A program made the translations under genes and the position numbers. From Opitutia bacterium UBA7350 (lineage in GTDB: Bacteria; Verrucomicrobiota; Verrucomicrobiia; Opitutales; Coraliomargaritaceae): a stretch of DNA of 64,000 nt. The DNA lies in assembly GCA_949524905.1 (NCBI GenBank), contig CATINC010000013.1, positions 124,001 to 188,000 of the forward strand, read 5' to 3'. How positions within the stretch are numbered: the first letter of the stretch is position 1; each line of letters opens with the position of its first letter. The notes under the pieces are model-generated. The model had not been told where the DNA came from. It searched no databases and worked only from the letters and a program-made list of their open reading frames with translations. Below are positions 46,885 to 55,039 of this stretch, piece by piece.

Positions 46885-46985
46885 CCTTTTATTCAACAAA
46901 AGGTCATTCCTCCCTAAGCACAATGCTATCCTTTAAGCGACTTAGCTTTTGTACGCACAAAATAAGCCCAAATATTTTCTTCAGT

Positions 46986-47000
46986 TGGCATACAGCTTGC
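46986..47000 (+). promoter_or_regulatory. Candidate sigma-54 (-24/-12) promoter for pta
   Basis: TTGGCATACAGCTTGCC matches the TGGCACG-N4-TTGC consensus with the invariant GG (46987-46988) and GC (46999-47000) at the required spacing and only C-to-T and G-to-A deviations between them. The predicted start, near 47012, is 24 bases before the pta ATG at 47036. Sigma-54 promoters need an activator; none is encoded nearby. Confidence 0.45.
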
Positions 47001-47035
47001 CTATTAGAAGAAAAACTGCCAATCCTTACCAGCGT

Positions 47036-48103
47036 ATGCCATTAATAACCAATTTAACAGAAAGACTGAAACGCCATCCCAAGCGCGTTGTTTTTCCGGA
47101 AGGTGCAGATGAGCGAATCTTGCAAGCTGCTCGTATGTTTACTGCGAAAGAACTGGGTATTCCCATCCTGCTAGGAGACCGCGCCGAGATAAAGAAAAAC
47201 GCCACTACCTTGAATATTAACCTTGAGCATATCCGTATCGTCGAGCCGCGTCGCAGTGATGAATACGAAAGCTTCGTAACGAAATTTCAAGGTCTTCGCC
47301 GCTTCAAAGGCTTAAGCGATAAGGAAACCGAAGCCTATTTGGATAATAATAATTACTTTGCGACCCTCATGCTTGCTACGGGTCAAGCGGATGCCATGCT
47401 CTCCGGAGCAACCGTAACTGCTTCCAGTGCCCTTCGTCCTCTCTTGCAAATTATCAAACGGCAGGAAAAAGCAAGTAGCATTTCCTCTCTGAATATTTTT
47501 GACTTACAGGAACCTGAAACCGGAAAGGATCGTGTCCTTTTCCTCGGTGACTGTGCCGTCATTCCCGATCCCGACAGCGCTCAAATTTGCGACATTGCCA
47601 TCAAATCCGCCGCTCTCGCTTACCACCTCACCAACAAAAAACCACGCGTTGCCCTCCTCAGTTACACCAGTAAAAGCATTTCTAGTAAAAATGCAGGTGT
47701 TGCCAAAATGAAAGCCGCCACCGAGCTTGCCCGACAAAAAGCAAAGATATTTGATATTCCCATGGAAATCGACGGCGAGCTTCAAGTCGACGCTGCCTTA
47801 GATCCCTTTGTTGCCGAAGCCAAAAAGCTTGAGGGCTCTGTTCCTGGAAAAGCAAATGTCCTTATTTTTCCAGATCTCCACTCCGCAAATATCGCCTCGA
47901 AAATGGTGGATGTTCTCACACGCGCACGCACTTATGGCCCAATCCTGACAGGCCTCACCCGCCCGGCGGCAGAAATCAGCCGTGGCGCCACCGCCAACGA
48001 CATCTTTGGTACCGCTGTGATGATTGCCTCTCAAGCAATCAACCACCAACTCTTATACCCCACAGATGGCGATACCCTCAATGCAGATGTCACGGTGCTC
48101 TAA
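47036..48103 (+). CDS. pta: Phosphate acetyltransferase, short form
   Basis: Pta interconverts acetyl-CoA and acetyl phosphate. The 355-residue protein is the catalytic PTA_PTB domain alone, with RVVFPEGADERILQAAR near 17-33, the ATGQADAMLSGATVTAS segment, and the conserved VALLSYTSKSISSKNAGVAKM and NVLIFPDLHSANIASKM blocks. The N-terminal AAA_26/DRTGG regulatory half of the long E. coli-type Pta is missing here but encoded by the very next gene. The ATG at 47036 is chosen on family length, and the upstream extension overlaps the promoter. No acetate kinase gene is seen. Confidence 0.93.
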   Translation: MPLITNLTERLKRHPKRVVFPEGADERILQAARMFTAKELGIPILLGDRAEIKKNATTLNINLEHIRIVEPRRSDEYESFVTKFQGLRRFKGLSDKETEAYLDNNNYFATLMLATGQADAMLSGATVTASSALRPLLQIIKRQEKASSISSLNIFDLQEPETGKDRVLFLGDCAVIPDPDSAQICDIAIKSAALAYHLTNKKPRVALLSYTSKSISSKNAGVAKMKAATELARQKAKIFDIPMEIDGELQVDAALDPFVAEAKKLEGSVPGKANVLIFPDLHSANIASKMVDVLTRARTYGPILTGLTRPAAEISRGATANDIFGTAVMIASQAINHQLLYPTDGDTLNADVTVL

Positions 48104-48108
48104 GCAAT

Positions 48109-49290
48109 ATGGCGAAAGCAAAGCAGTTCCTACGTGAAGCCGACGATACCGAACTAATCCGTGCGCCGCGCAATACGACCACTAAGCGGATTTTTATCGC
48201 GGCTACCCGCATGAATGATGGCAAGACCACCACCAGTCTTGCCCTTTTCGCCGCCCTCCGCACCCGCACCCCAAAAGTCGGTTTCATCAAACCCGTGGGT
48301 CAGCGCTTTATTGAGATAGACGGTCGACAAATCGATGAAGACTCCATCCTGCTGGATTCGATCTTTCAAGTAGATGTCCCCATTGAAGCGATGAGTCCCA
48401 TCTCGATTCACCCCACCTTTACTCGAGAATTTCTCGACGACCCTGACGAAAAAAATAAAATTCAGATCGATCATATGTGCCGTGGCTTCGACCGCGCTGC
48501 CTATGAAAAGGATTACGTCATCATCGAAGGTACAGGGCATGCTGGAGTGGGGTCCGTTTTTGATATGTCGAACGCAGACGTAGCTCAGCGCTTAAATGCC
48601 AAAGTTATTATCGTTACCAGCGGAGGCATCGGAAGGCCCGTCGATGAAATCGCATTGAACCAAAGCCTTTTCCGTCAATCCGGCGTAGAAGTCATCGGAG
48701 CCATCATTAATAAAGTCCTACCTGAAAAAATGGATGACATCCGGCACTATTGCGGTTGCGCGCTGGAGCGCATGGGCATTCCTTTGCTTGGTTGTATCCC
48801 AGAAGTAGCGCAGTTGAGCGTTCCTAGCCTTCAACAGGTCGCTCGTGAAATAGACGCTCACTGGATCAACGGGCGTGAAAGTAATGAAAACAGCCGCTTT
48901 GAACGAGTAATTATAGGTGCCATGGCAGCAAAAGGGATCGTCGAGTATCTCGACCCCGGCATTTTGATCGTTACCCCTGGCGATCGTGAAGATATCATTC
49001 TTTCTATCATCGCTGCGGAAGGGCACGCAAAAAAACGCGCCGTTGCTGGTCTGGTTTTAACACGCGGTGTTATGCCCCACCCAAAACTAATGAAAATGAT
49101 TCAAGAGACTCACATCCCTGTTATTCTATGCGAACAAGAAAGCTATGAAGTCGCCTCTAAAATAAACAATATGACCGTTAAAACACTTCCATCCGACGAA
49201 GATAAAATTTCGATTATCAAAAGCCTGATCACCGATAACGTCGACCTAGACGCCATCCAAAGTGCTTTTGGTTCGCAATCCGCATCCTAA
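48109..49290 (+). CDS. AAA_26 (BioD-like) plus DRTGG-domain protein, separate regulatory half of Pta
   Basis: The 393-residue protein has an N-terminal P-loop of the dethiobiotin-synthase type (ATRMNDGKTTTSLALFAAL near 32-50, IEGTGHAGVG near 141-150, VTSGGIGRPVDE). A C-terminal DRTGG-like domain includes IIGAMAAKGIVEYL and LIVTPGDREDIIL. In enterobacterial Pta these two domains precede the catalytic domain in one chain and mediate allosteric control. Here they follow pta after five bases, so the likely role is to regulate the short Pta in trans; a real dethiobiotin synthase is less likely. Confidence 0.82.
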   Translation: MAKAKQFLREADDTELIRAPRNTTTKRIFIAATRMNDGKTTTSLALFAALRTRTPKVGFIKPVGQRFIEIDGRQIDEDSILLDSIFQVDVPIEAMSPISIHPTFTREFLDDPDEKNKIQIDHMCRGFDRAAYEKDYVIIEGTGHAGVGSVFDMSNADVAQRLNAKVIIVTSGGIGRPVDEIALNQSLFRQSGVEVIGAIINKVLPEKMDDIRHYCGCALERMGIPLLGCIPEVAQLSVPSLQQVAREIDAHWINGRESNENSRFERVIIGAMAAKGIVEYLDPGILIVTPGDREDIILSIIAAEGHAKKRAVAGLVLTRGVMPHPKLMKMIQETHIPVILCEQESYEVASKINNMTVKTLPSDEDKISIIKSLITDNVDLDAIQSAFGSQSAS

Positions 49291-49325
49291 CAAAACGCAG
49301 AGGATCCAATTGCGGTGCACTCAAC

Positions 49326-49345
49326 TGTACAAAAGATTTTGTGCA
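49326..49345. promoter_or_regulatory. 20-base dyad upstream of the 1153-residue unknown gene
   Basis: TGTACAAAA-GA-TTTTGTGCA forms nine-base arms with a single T-G mismatch. It lies in the 126-base gap before the preferred start at 49417. It could be an operator, or a hairpin in the mRNA. If translation began at the GTG at 49315 this region would be coding, so the dyad mildly favours the later start. Confidence 0.35.
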
Positions 49346-49416
49346 TGAATCATGCTAAACAAACCGAAGACTGCTTTAAATTTATTTCAAATCCACCAAT
49401 GAAGGAAAAGGACGCC

Positions 49417-52400
49417 ATGAAAACTGATTTTAAAACACAACTGGGACTCGACCCAAAAACTGCGGAATCCACTTTCGACCAAGCTACCTTACTAGATTAC
49501 GTCAATCTAAAGCTTAGCTCCATTGGGCAACCGACTTACGGAGCACTGAGTGAGTCAAAATTCTACGACCTAAACCACTCCCTTCTTGCCAGCTACCAAG
49601 AAAAAGCCAGGCTCTTGGCAGATTACCTCCCTCCCTGCGATCAACGCATCCAAAACTTTCTATTAGAATATTTTAGCGACCTTGACTCCGAGGAAATTCC
49701 GCAACTTCCGGGTCAAACGCTCATTCTCGATCGCCACGGAGTCGCTCGCACGCTCTCACTCCCAGCCGGCAGTGATCATTTCAGCTCCGATATTATAGAT
49801 TCTTACCGCATCCAACAAGGCGTGCTCCATAATCCCAAAAGTGATCGCCGCACCACCAAAGGAGTCTTTCATGTTGGCGAAGGAGGCTTACCGATTCCCA
49901 ACGACAAAAAAGCAGTACCCAAACTCGCGGCTGCTCGCTTGATCACCAAAGCGCTCAATCCACCGGCGGCACTCCGACAACTACCTTTCCTCGCCCAAGA
50001 AGCGCAATCGGCCGCGTCTTGGGTTTCCCTGTTATTACGTCCCGTTGTTATTCCAGAAGTTGAGGGATTTATCAGCGAAAAACGCCTTGAGGTTCGCTTT
50101 TTTGCTCCAGGTAATCTTGTGAGTAATCTCGACTTCGTTGAATCCATTTTTGGCAACGGCGGCGACCCTTTCCTTGCGAAAAATGATGCTGGCCTCGATC
50201 CGGAGCACTGGACCGGTCACTCGGGTTGCGTAATTCTCGCCCCTCATCTCGTCGGGACGACTAAAAAAGAATTAGGACTCCCAAAAAGATCTGAAGCGAC
50301 CGAACGCCAAATACGCGACGGCATGTGCTGGGAAAAGGAAGATGAACTCTACAATGATGGCGGTGCCTTTAAAATCACGTGTCGAGACACCACCGGACAG
50401 GTAGTCACTGCAATCGCTGACAACTACTTTGGTTATTGCAAAAAAGAAGTGAAAACCCAAATCGGATTTTCCGCCAACCTCCATGGTCTTGCCGAAGAAG
50501 AACATGCAGGCGGCACCCTTGCCTTTACGGGTTACGACCTAGGCGAAGATTTCAACCTCAGTCGTTTCTTCCCGCAGGTAGACCAAACTTTTGATGGGCT
50601 AGTTGCTCGCATTATCGATGCTATAGAACTCCAACCGGAGGGCTATGCGATTGATAAAAATTATCCTGATATCATTTACATCCCCGAAGACGCTCACATT
50701 GAACTCAACAATCAAACCATAAGCTGGGAAAAAGACGGTCAGGCTCAAGAGATCAAGCTCTTACCACGCCACAGCTATGTACTGCCCTCGGGTTATAAAG
50801 TCGAAATGCTCAAACCAGCCGCCGGTCGTCGCTGGCGACTGGTAGGATACACTGCCGAAAGCCGCGTCTGCCATAAACCCAGCACCGTCTCCGGTGGCGG
50901 TAAATCCGAAATCTCTAAATCGATTTCCGACGCTATCATCAGTGGTCCGGTCTTTGTAAGCGATTTCGAAAAGGACTTTACCCTTGCGCAAACCATCATC
51001 GAACGTAACTACAGCGACCGCTTTCGTGACCTTTACGAAGAAAAACCACCCAGTCGCCCACTCCTTTCAAGCGAGCGATCACTGGGCTCTGTCATCAAGT
51101 TACTCACCCCCTCCGAAACGACCTACAGCGACGACTACAACCAATGGCTCGAGTCGATTCCTCAACACGTCAAGGAGCTCGTCCTCATTATCAAACGTTT
51201 CTACAAAAAAGACTGGGGCAAGGACTGGCATCATCGCTTCAGCGTGGACCTTATCAATGGTGCCCCCGGTAACATCCTTCGCTATCGAGGAACGCCCATG
51301 GTCACGCAGTACCTGCGCGTAGGCTACACTAATAACGGCTCTTGGCGTACTTTCGGATTGCGTAAAGACTTTATGCCCGCCGCCAAAATTTCTCTCGAAG
51401 ATGATATCACCGCATCGGTAGTTGTCCCAAGTGAAGCCATTAAGCACCTCCCCGTTGGTTGGACGGCTCCCTCTGCAAAATTCGTTCACAATTGTGAGTT
51501 CCGCTTCTTTCAACGTCCCGATGACGCCATCATTCGAGGGTACGACACCCAAGCAGAAATCGACCTGAGTTCCAGCGGCAGCTTCTTGAGTAATTACGAA
51601 CCCCTTGAACGCGAACACGCCCACAAAGAAATTGAAGATGCTATCCGATTCGAGCAATACACCCCTCCCATGCAGGAACTTATTCGCTCCTTTCACCAAG
51701 CCAACAGTGGCGACTACTACGCCACTAATGCCTTCCCACGAATAGTTGACGGTAAGCCCACCAAGAATCCACGCTATCTCCAAGTGCGCCCCGACCTCCG
51801 CGATATCCGCGCCACCTATCTTGCCGATATGAGCACCCGCCTCTTCCGCAGGCAGGATCTGGATTCACAGCTTATCCGCCCGGTGACCTCCATCCTTCCG
51901 GGTCGTCGCAACAACCCTGCCGAACCAGAAGCCGGTGTTAAGCCGCTGTGTACCTTTAATCCCATCCATTACATGGAGCTCCCTGAGCTCTTTATGGAAT
52001 TCATCGCCAGTATCACCGGAAAATCACCCTCCACCACCGGAGCCGGCTCAGAAGGCGCACTCACAAAGGCTCCTTTCAACGCCTTGCCGCCTATTTACGA
52101 CCTAAACAACGCCCTAGTTGCCTTTCTTGCGACTGAGCAACCCGCCTTCATCACAGCTGCCGCCTACGTCGGCCCTCATTATCGGGTTGATCACGACATC
52201 AGCCTCCTCGTTCCCGAAATTTGGTGCCGGCTTCGTCCCGAAGAAGCCGACCCACAATGGCTCATCGAACACGACTACCTCGATAAAATTGAAGATTTCG
52301 AACATGCGGGCAAAATTGTCAAAGCAAGCCGTTTGGGTTACCGAATCAATTCGAAATTTGTCCGCATCTTTTTTGCACGTGTCTTTAATAATCCTGACTC

Positions 52401-52878
52401 CGTACTCACCGAGGAAATGCTGAAGCCGGAACTACAGGACATGGATAACTTCGTCGAAGGAATGGAAACCATTCTCGCTGCCCACCGTGAAGTCGCCCAA
52501 AATTATTTCGCAGACGGATCCGTTGAGCTCGCCTGTCCACCCCTGCGTGCGCTCCTCCACATCATGGCTCATGGCGAGTATGAAGGAAAAAGCATCGAAG
52601 ACCCAGAGCTACGAGCTATGTTCAGCCGTGAGGTAATGCTCAAAAGTGATTGGTACCAAGAACGCTTGCAAAGCCAGCAAGAACACGATGTCCAAGCCTG
52701 GAAGAAACACGTGCAATACCTAGAGCAATTCCTTGAAAAAGAAAGTCACCGCACGATCGCGGCTGAACTCCACCTCGAAGAACGCCTGCGTGCTGCCAAG
52801 GATCGCTTAGAGCACGTCCACCTTCCAGAATACCAGAAAGAACTCTGCGGTAGCATCGGGCGCCAGCCTATTGATTGA
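49417..52878 (+). CDS. Large protein of unknown function (1153 residues)
   Basis: I do not recognise this protein. It has no signal peptide, no membrane helix and no P-loop. It looks like a globular enzyme, with motif-like blocks such as GVFHVGEGGLPIPNDK near 152-167, TGHSGCVILAPHL near 267-279, NYFGYCKKEVKTQIGFSANL near 328-347, AEEEHAGGTLAFTGYDLGED, and LPRHSYVLPSGYKVEML. The dense Cys/His/acidic content of the 260-380 region would suit a catalytic site. The ATG at 49417 is chosen because GGAAAAGGA (49402-49410) sits just upstream; a GTG at 49315 is the longest alternative. It follows pta and the DRTGG gene, which hints at central carbon metabolism. Confidence 0.7.
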   Translation: MKTDFKTQLGLDPKTAESTFDQATLLDYVNLKLSSIGQPTYGALSESKFYDLNHSLLASYQEKARLLADYLPPCDQRIQNFLLEYFSDLDSEEIPQLPGQTLILDRHGVARTLSLPAGSDHFSSDIIDSYRIQQGVLHNPKSDRRTTKGVFHVGEGGLPIPNDKKAVPKLAAARLITKALNPPAALRQLPFLAQEAQSAASWVSLLLRPVVIPEVEGFISEKRLEVRFFAPGNLVSNLDFVESIFGNGGDPFLAKNDAGLDPEHWTGHSGCVILAPHLVGTTKKELGLPKRSEATERQIRDGMCWEKEDELYNDGGAFKITCRDTTGQVVTAIADNYFGYCKKEVKTQIGFSANLHGLAEEEHAGGTLAFTGYDLGEDFNLSRFFPQVDQTFDGLVARIIDAIELQPEGYAIDKNYPDIIYIPEDAHIELNNQTISWEKDGQAQEIKLLPRHSYVLPSGYKVEMLKPAAGRRWRLVGYTAESRVCHKPSTVSGGGKSEISKSISDAIISGPVFVSDFEKDFTLAQTIIERNYSDRFRDLYEEKPPSRPLLSSERSLGSVIKLLTPSETTYSDDYNQWLESIPQHVKELVLIIKRFYKKDWGKDWHHRFSVDLINGAPGNILRYRGTPMVTQYLRVGYTNNGSWRTFGLRKDFMPAAKISLEDDITASVVVPSEAIKHLPVGWTAPSAKFVHNCEFRFFQRPDDAIIRGYDTQAEIDLSSSGSFLSNYEPLEREHAHKEIEDAIRFEQYTPPMQELIRSFHQANSGDYYATNAFPRIVDGKPTKNPRYLQVRPDLRDIRATYLADMSTRLFRRQDLDSQLIRPVTSILPGRRNNPAEPEAGVKPLCTFNPIHYMELPELFMEFIASITGKSPSTTGAGSEGALTKAPFNALPPIYDLNNALVAFLATEQPAFITAAAYVGPHYRVDHDISLLVPEIWCRLRPEEADPQWLIEHDYLDKIEDFEHAGKIVKASRLGYRINSKFVRIFFARVFNNPDSVLTEEMLKPELQDMDNFVEGMETILAAHREVAQNYFADGSVELACPPLRALLHIMAHGEYEGKSIEDPELRAMFSREVMLKSDWYQERLQSQQEHDVQAWKKHVQYLEQFLEKESHRTIAAELHLEERLRAAKDRLEHVHLPEYQKELCGSIGRQPID

Positions 52879-52943
52879 GCGACTTTGCTTTTTTTAAAAC
52901 TTCGTGCTTCTCAAAGAGAGTGCACTCGCTAAGGATAAAAAGT

Positions 52944-53870
52944 ATGCAGCGCATCGACTACCAAGGCTGGGAATTACACCGCTGGAATTGTGGCCCCTCC
53001 ACGTTCCTTGCGGATCCTGAGAAGGGTGCGCGCCTTATGAACTGGAATGTTCGTATGTCAGATGGTACTTATCGCGACGTCATTTACTGGCCCGAAGACG
53101 CTAACTTTGACGATTTCACAAAGGTGCGCGGCGGAAATCCTATTCTATTTCCTTTTGCGGGACGCACACTCCATAAGGGACGAACCGGGCAATGGAAGGC
53201 TCCGGACGGGGAAGTGAGACCGATGCCGCAAAATGGATTTGCGCGGGGCGCGGCCTTTGAGCTCATTCAGTCCGACAAACAGGGATTTATCGCGGAACTA
53301 CGGCCCGATGCCACGATGAAGGCGAGCTATCCCTACGATTATGCCTTTCGGGTAAGTTATACCTTTAAAGATTTATCCCTACAGGTTTTACTTGAGTTAG
53401 AAAACCGTGACACCCAAGCCCTTCCCTGGTGCGCAGGGCATCATTTTTATTTCGCCCTACCCTGGCATCCCGGTCTCACGCGGGCGGACTATCGCTTTGA
53501 GGCGCCCGCAAAACAATGCTGTAAGCTCGGCTTAGACGGAGCCTTGCAAACCCTTCCCAAAGGCTGGGCGGAGATCAATGATTTTGCTCAGGACGGACTC
53601 CCTGACCAGATTTTTACGAAACTCAAAGGTGATTGCTTTCGTTTCGGCCCTCGCGGAGGCGAAGAAGATATCAGTATCCGAATCCTTCCAGATTGTCCCG
53701 CGGCCTCGGCAAACAACGCCTTTGTTCTCTGGACCGAGGGCAACGAGAGCCCCTTCTTTTGCGTAGAACCTTGGATGGGACCCCCAAACGCCGCAGGGCA
53801 CGAGCGCGGCCTCCATCATGTTGCCCCAAACGAAACAGCAAGCTTTGGCGTAGAAGTAAGCTTGGTCTAA
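52944..53870 (+). CDS. Aldose 1-epimerase-family (galactose-mutarotase-like) protein
   Basis: The 308-residue protein has the beta-sandwich pattern of aldose 1-epimerase/YeaD-type proteins: GARLMNWNVR near 28-37, GGNPILFPFAGRT near 66-78, GFARGAAFEL near 100-109, then LPWCAGHHFYFAL (with a catalytic-type His) near 173-185 and FFCVEPWMGPPNA near the end (catalytic-type Glu). Such enzymes interconvert sugar anomers, or act on hexose 6-phosphates. A TAAGGA ribosome-binding site lies at 52930-52935. The in-frame extension back to 52875 overlaps the previous gene and is not used. Confidence 0.82.
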   Translation: MQRIDYQGWELHRWNCGPSTFLADPEKGARLMNWNVRMSDGTYRDVIYWPEDANFDDFTKVRGGNPILFPFAGRTLHKGRTGQWKAPDGEVRPMPQNGFARGAAFELIQSDKQGFIAELRPDATMKASYPYDYAFRVSYTFKDLSLQVLLELENRDTQALPWCAGHHFYFALPWHPGLTRADYRFEAPAKQCCKLGLDGALQTLPKGWAEINDFAQDGLPDQIFTKLKGDCFRFGPRGGEEDISIRILPDCPAASANNAFVLWTEGNESPFFCVEPWMGPPNAAGHERGLHHVAPNETASFGVEVSLV

Positions 53871-53928
53871 GCGCACAAAAAAGCCCAACACGGCGGTCGA
53901 GCTTTAGTAAAATATACGAGGACTGGGC

Positions 53929-54180
53929 CTAATAGTCCTTGAGGGTAATTAAACCCCAGAGGAGTGTTAGCCGATCGCCTGAATATTCCTTTTGAGGACT
54001 TACCTCATCTGAAGAAATTGCAAGGGTCGTCGGAGAAATTGGCTGATGGCTGTCTTGTTCGTATTCAAAGACACCCATAAGGCTGATCTGTTTTCTCCCG
54101 TCGGCGTCAGGATTCAAGCTGCAACCGGAAAAAACGAGGGTGGCTAATGCAAGTATGGGGGTAATATGTCGTGTTTTCAT
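53929..54180 (-). CDS. Small lipoprotein of unknown function
   Basis: The 83-residue product starts with a basic pair and a hydrophobic stretch ending in the lipobox VFSGC (Cys near residue 19), so it should be lipid-anchored. The mature part is short, polar and without recognised domain (ends in LTLLWGLITLKDY). The ATG at 54180 is preferred to the upstream frame start at 54231, which would bury the signal. It lies downstream of yebC on the same strand. Confidence 0.65.
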   Translation of the reverse strand: MKTRHITPILALATLVFSGCSLNPDADGRKQISLMGVFEYEQDSHQPISPTTLAISSDEVSPQKEYSGDRLTLLWGLITLKDY

Positions 54181-54231
54181 GCTGATTGAAATGTGATGCC
54201 CTGCCTTTGAGCTGGCAAGTATTTTGTGCAC

Positions 54232-54981
54232 CTAGCCGAGTTCCTCGATGAGGGCGTCTTCGAGTTCCATATTGTGATGAACCGCTTTGACGTCTTCGAG
54301 TTCGTCGAGTTTCTCAACGAGATGTAGGACTTTACGAGCCGTGTCCTTATCCACGACCGGCACCATGACGTTGGGGAGGTAGGCGAGTTCAGAGGAAACC
54401 GTCTCGATTCCCTTATCTTCTATGGCTTGAGAGACGGTATCGTAGTCGGCGAGTGAGCAGATGACCTCGAAATGATCGTCTTCGTTTTTGATATCTTCGG
54501 CGCCAGCTTCGAGGGTGATCTCCATGAGGCTGTCCTCGTCCGTCGCGCTCGCCTCAATGATGAATTGCCCTTTGCGGTCGAATTGAAAGGCGACCGCGCC
54601 AACTCCGGCGAGATTGCCACCGTTTTTACCCATGGTGCTACGGACTTCCGAGGCAGAGCGATTTTTATTATCGGTGGTGACTTCTACAATGATTCCAACT
54701 CCTGCGGCGCCGTAGCCCTCATAAAGGTTTTCTTCATAAGTGACGCCGGGGAGCTCGCCGGTGCCTTTTTTGATAGCGCGCTCAACATTATCGGCTGGCA
54801 TGTTTGCGGCTTTGGCTTTGGCGATGCAAGTTCTCAGGCGAGGATTGAAACCGGGATCACCTCCCCCACTGCGAGCCGCCAGGGTAATGTCTTTGCTGAG
54901 AACGCTGAAGAGTTTGCCGCGTTTGGCATCGGCGGCACCTTTAGCGCGTTTGATGGTGGCCCATTTACTGTGTCCGGACAT
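54232..54981 (-). CDS. YebC/PmpR-family protein (translation or transcription regulator)
   Basis: The 249-residue protein is a standard YebC homologue: it begins MSGHSKWATIKRAKGAADAK, has GGGDPGFNPRLRTCIAKAKAANMP near 39-62 in two blocks and the YEGYGAAGVGIIVE segment near 107-120. Family members were first described as DNA-binding regulators; more recent work on YebC proteins ties them to ribosomes and proline-rich translation. It is monocistronic or paired with the lipoprotein gene downstream, and is separated by 58 bases from the yidC stop upstream. Confidence 0.93.
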   Translation of the reverse strand: MSGHSKWATIKRAKGAADAKRGKLFSVLSKDITLAARSGGGDPGFNPRLRTCIAKAKAANMPADNVERAIKKGTGELPGVTYEENLYEGYGAAGVGIIVEVTTDNKNRSASEVRSTMGKNGGNLAGVGAVAFQFDRKGQFIIEASATDEDSLMEITLEAGAEDIKNEDDHFEVICSLADYDTVSQAIEDKGIETVSSELAYLPNVMVPVVDKDTARKVLHLVEKLDELEDVKAVHHNMELEDALIEELG

Positions 54982-55039
54982 TTTTGGATAGGAAATTCAG
55001 AATATGTACAAATTTAAAGGAGCAAAAAGGCAGGCGCAA

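Noticed and set aside
51100-51783. 227-codon minus-strand frame
   Set aside because: It is antisense to the 1153-residue gene, whose frame is continuous and has a ribosome-binding site.
53880-53935. GCCCA/TGGGC pairing between the epimerase and lipoprotein genes as a terminator
   Set aside because: The loop would be about 36 bases, too long for an ordinary intrinsic terminator.
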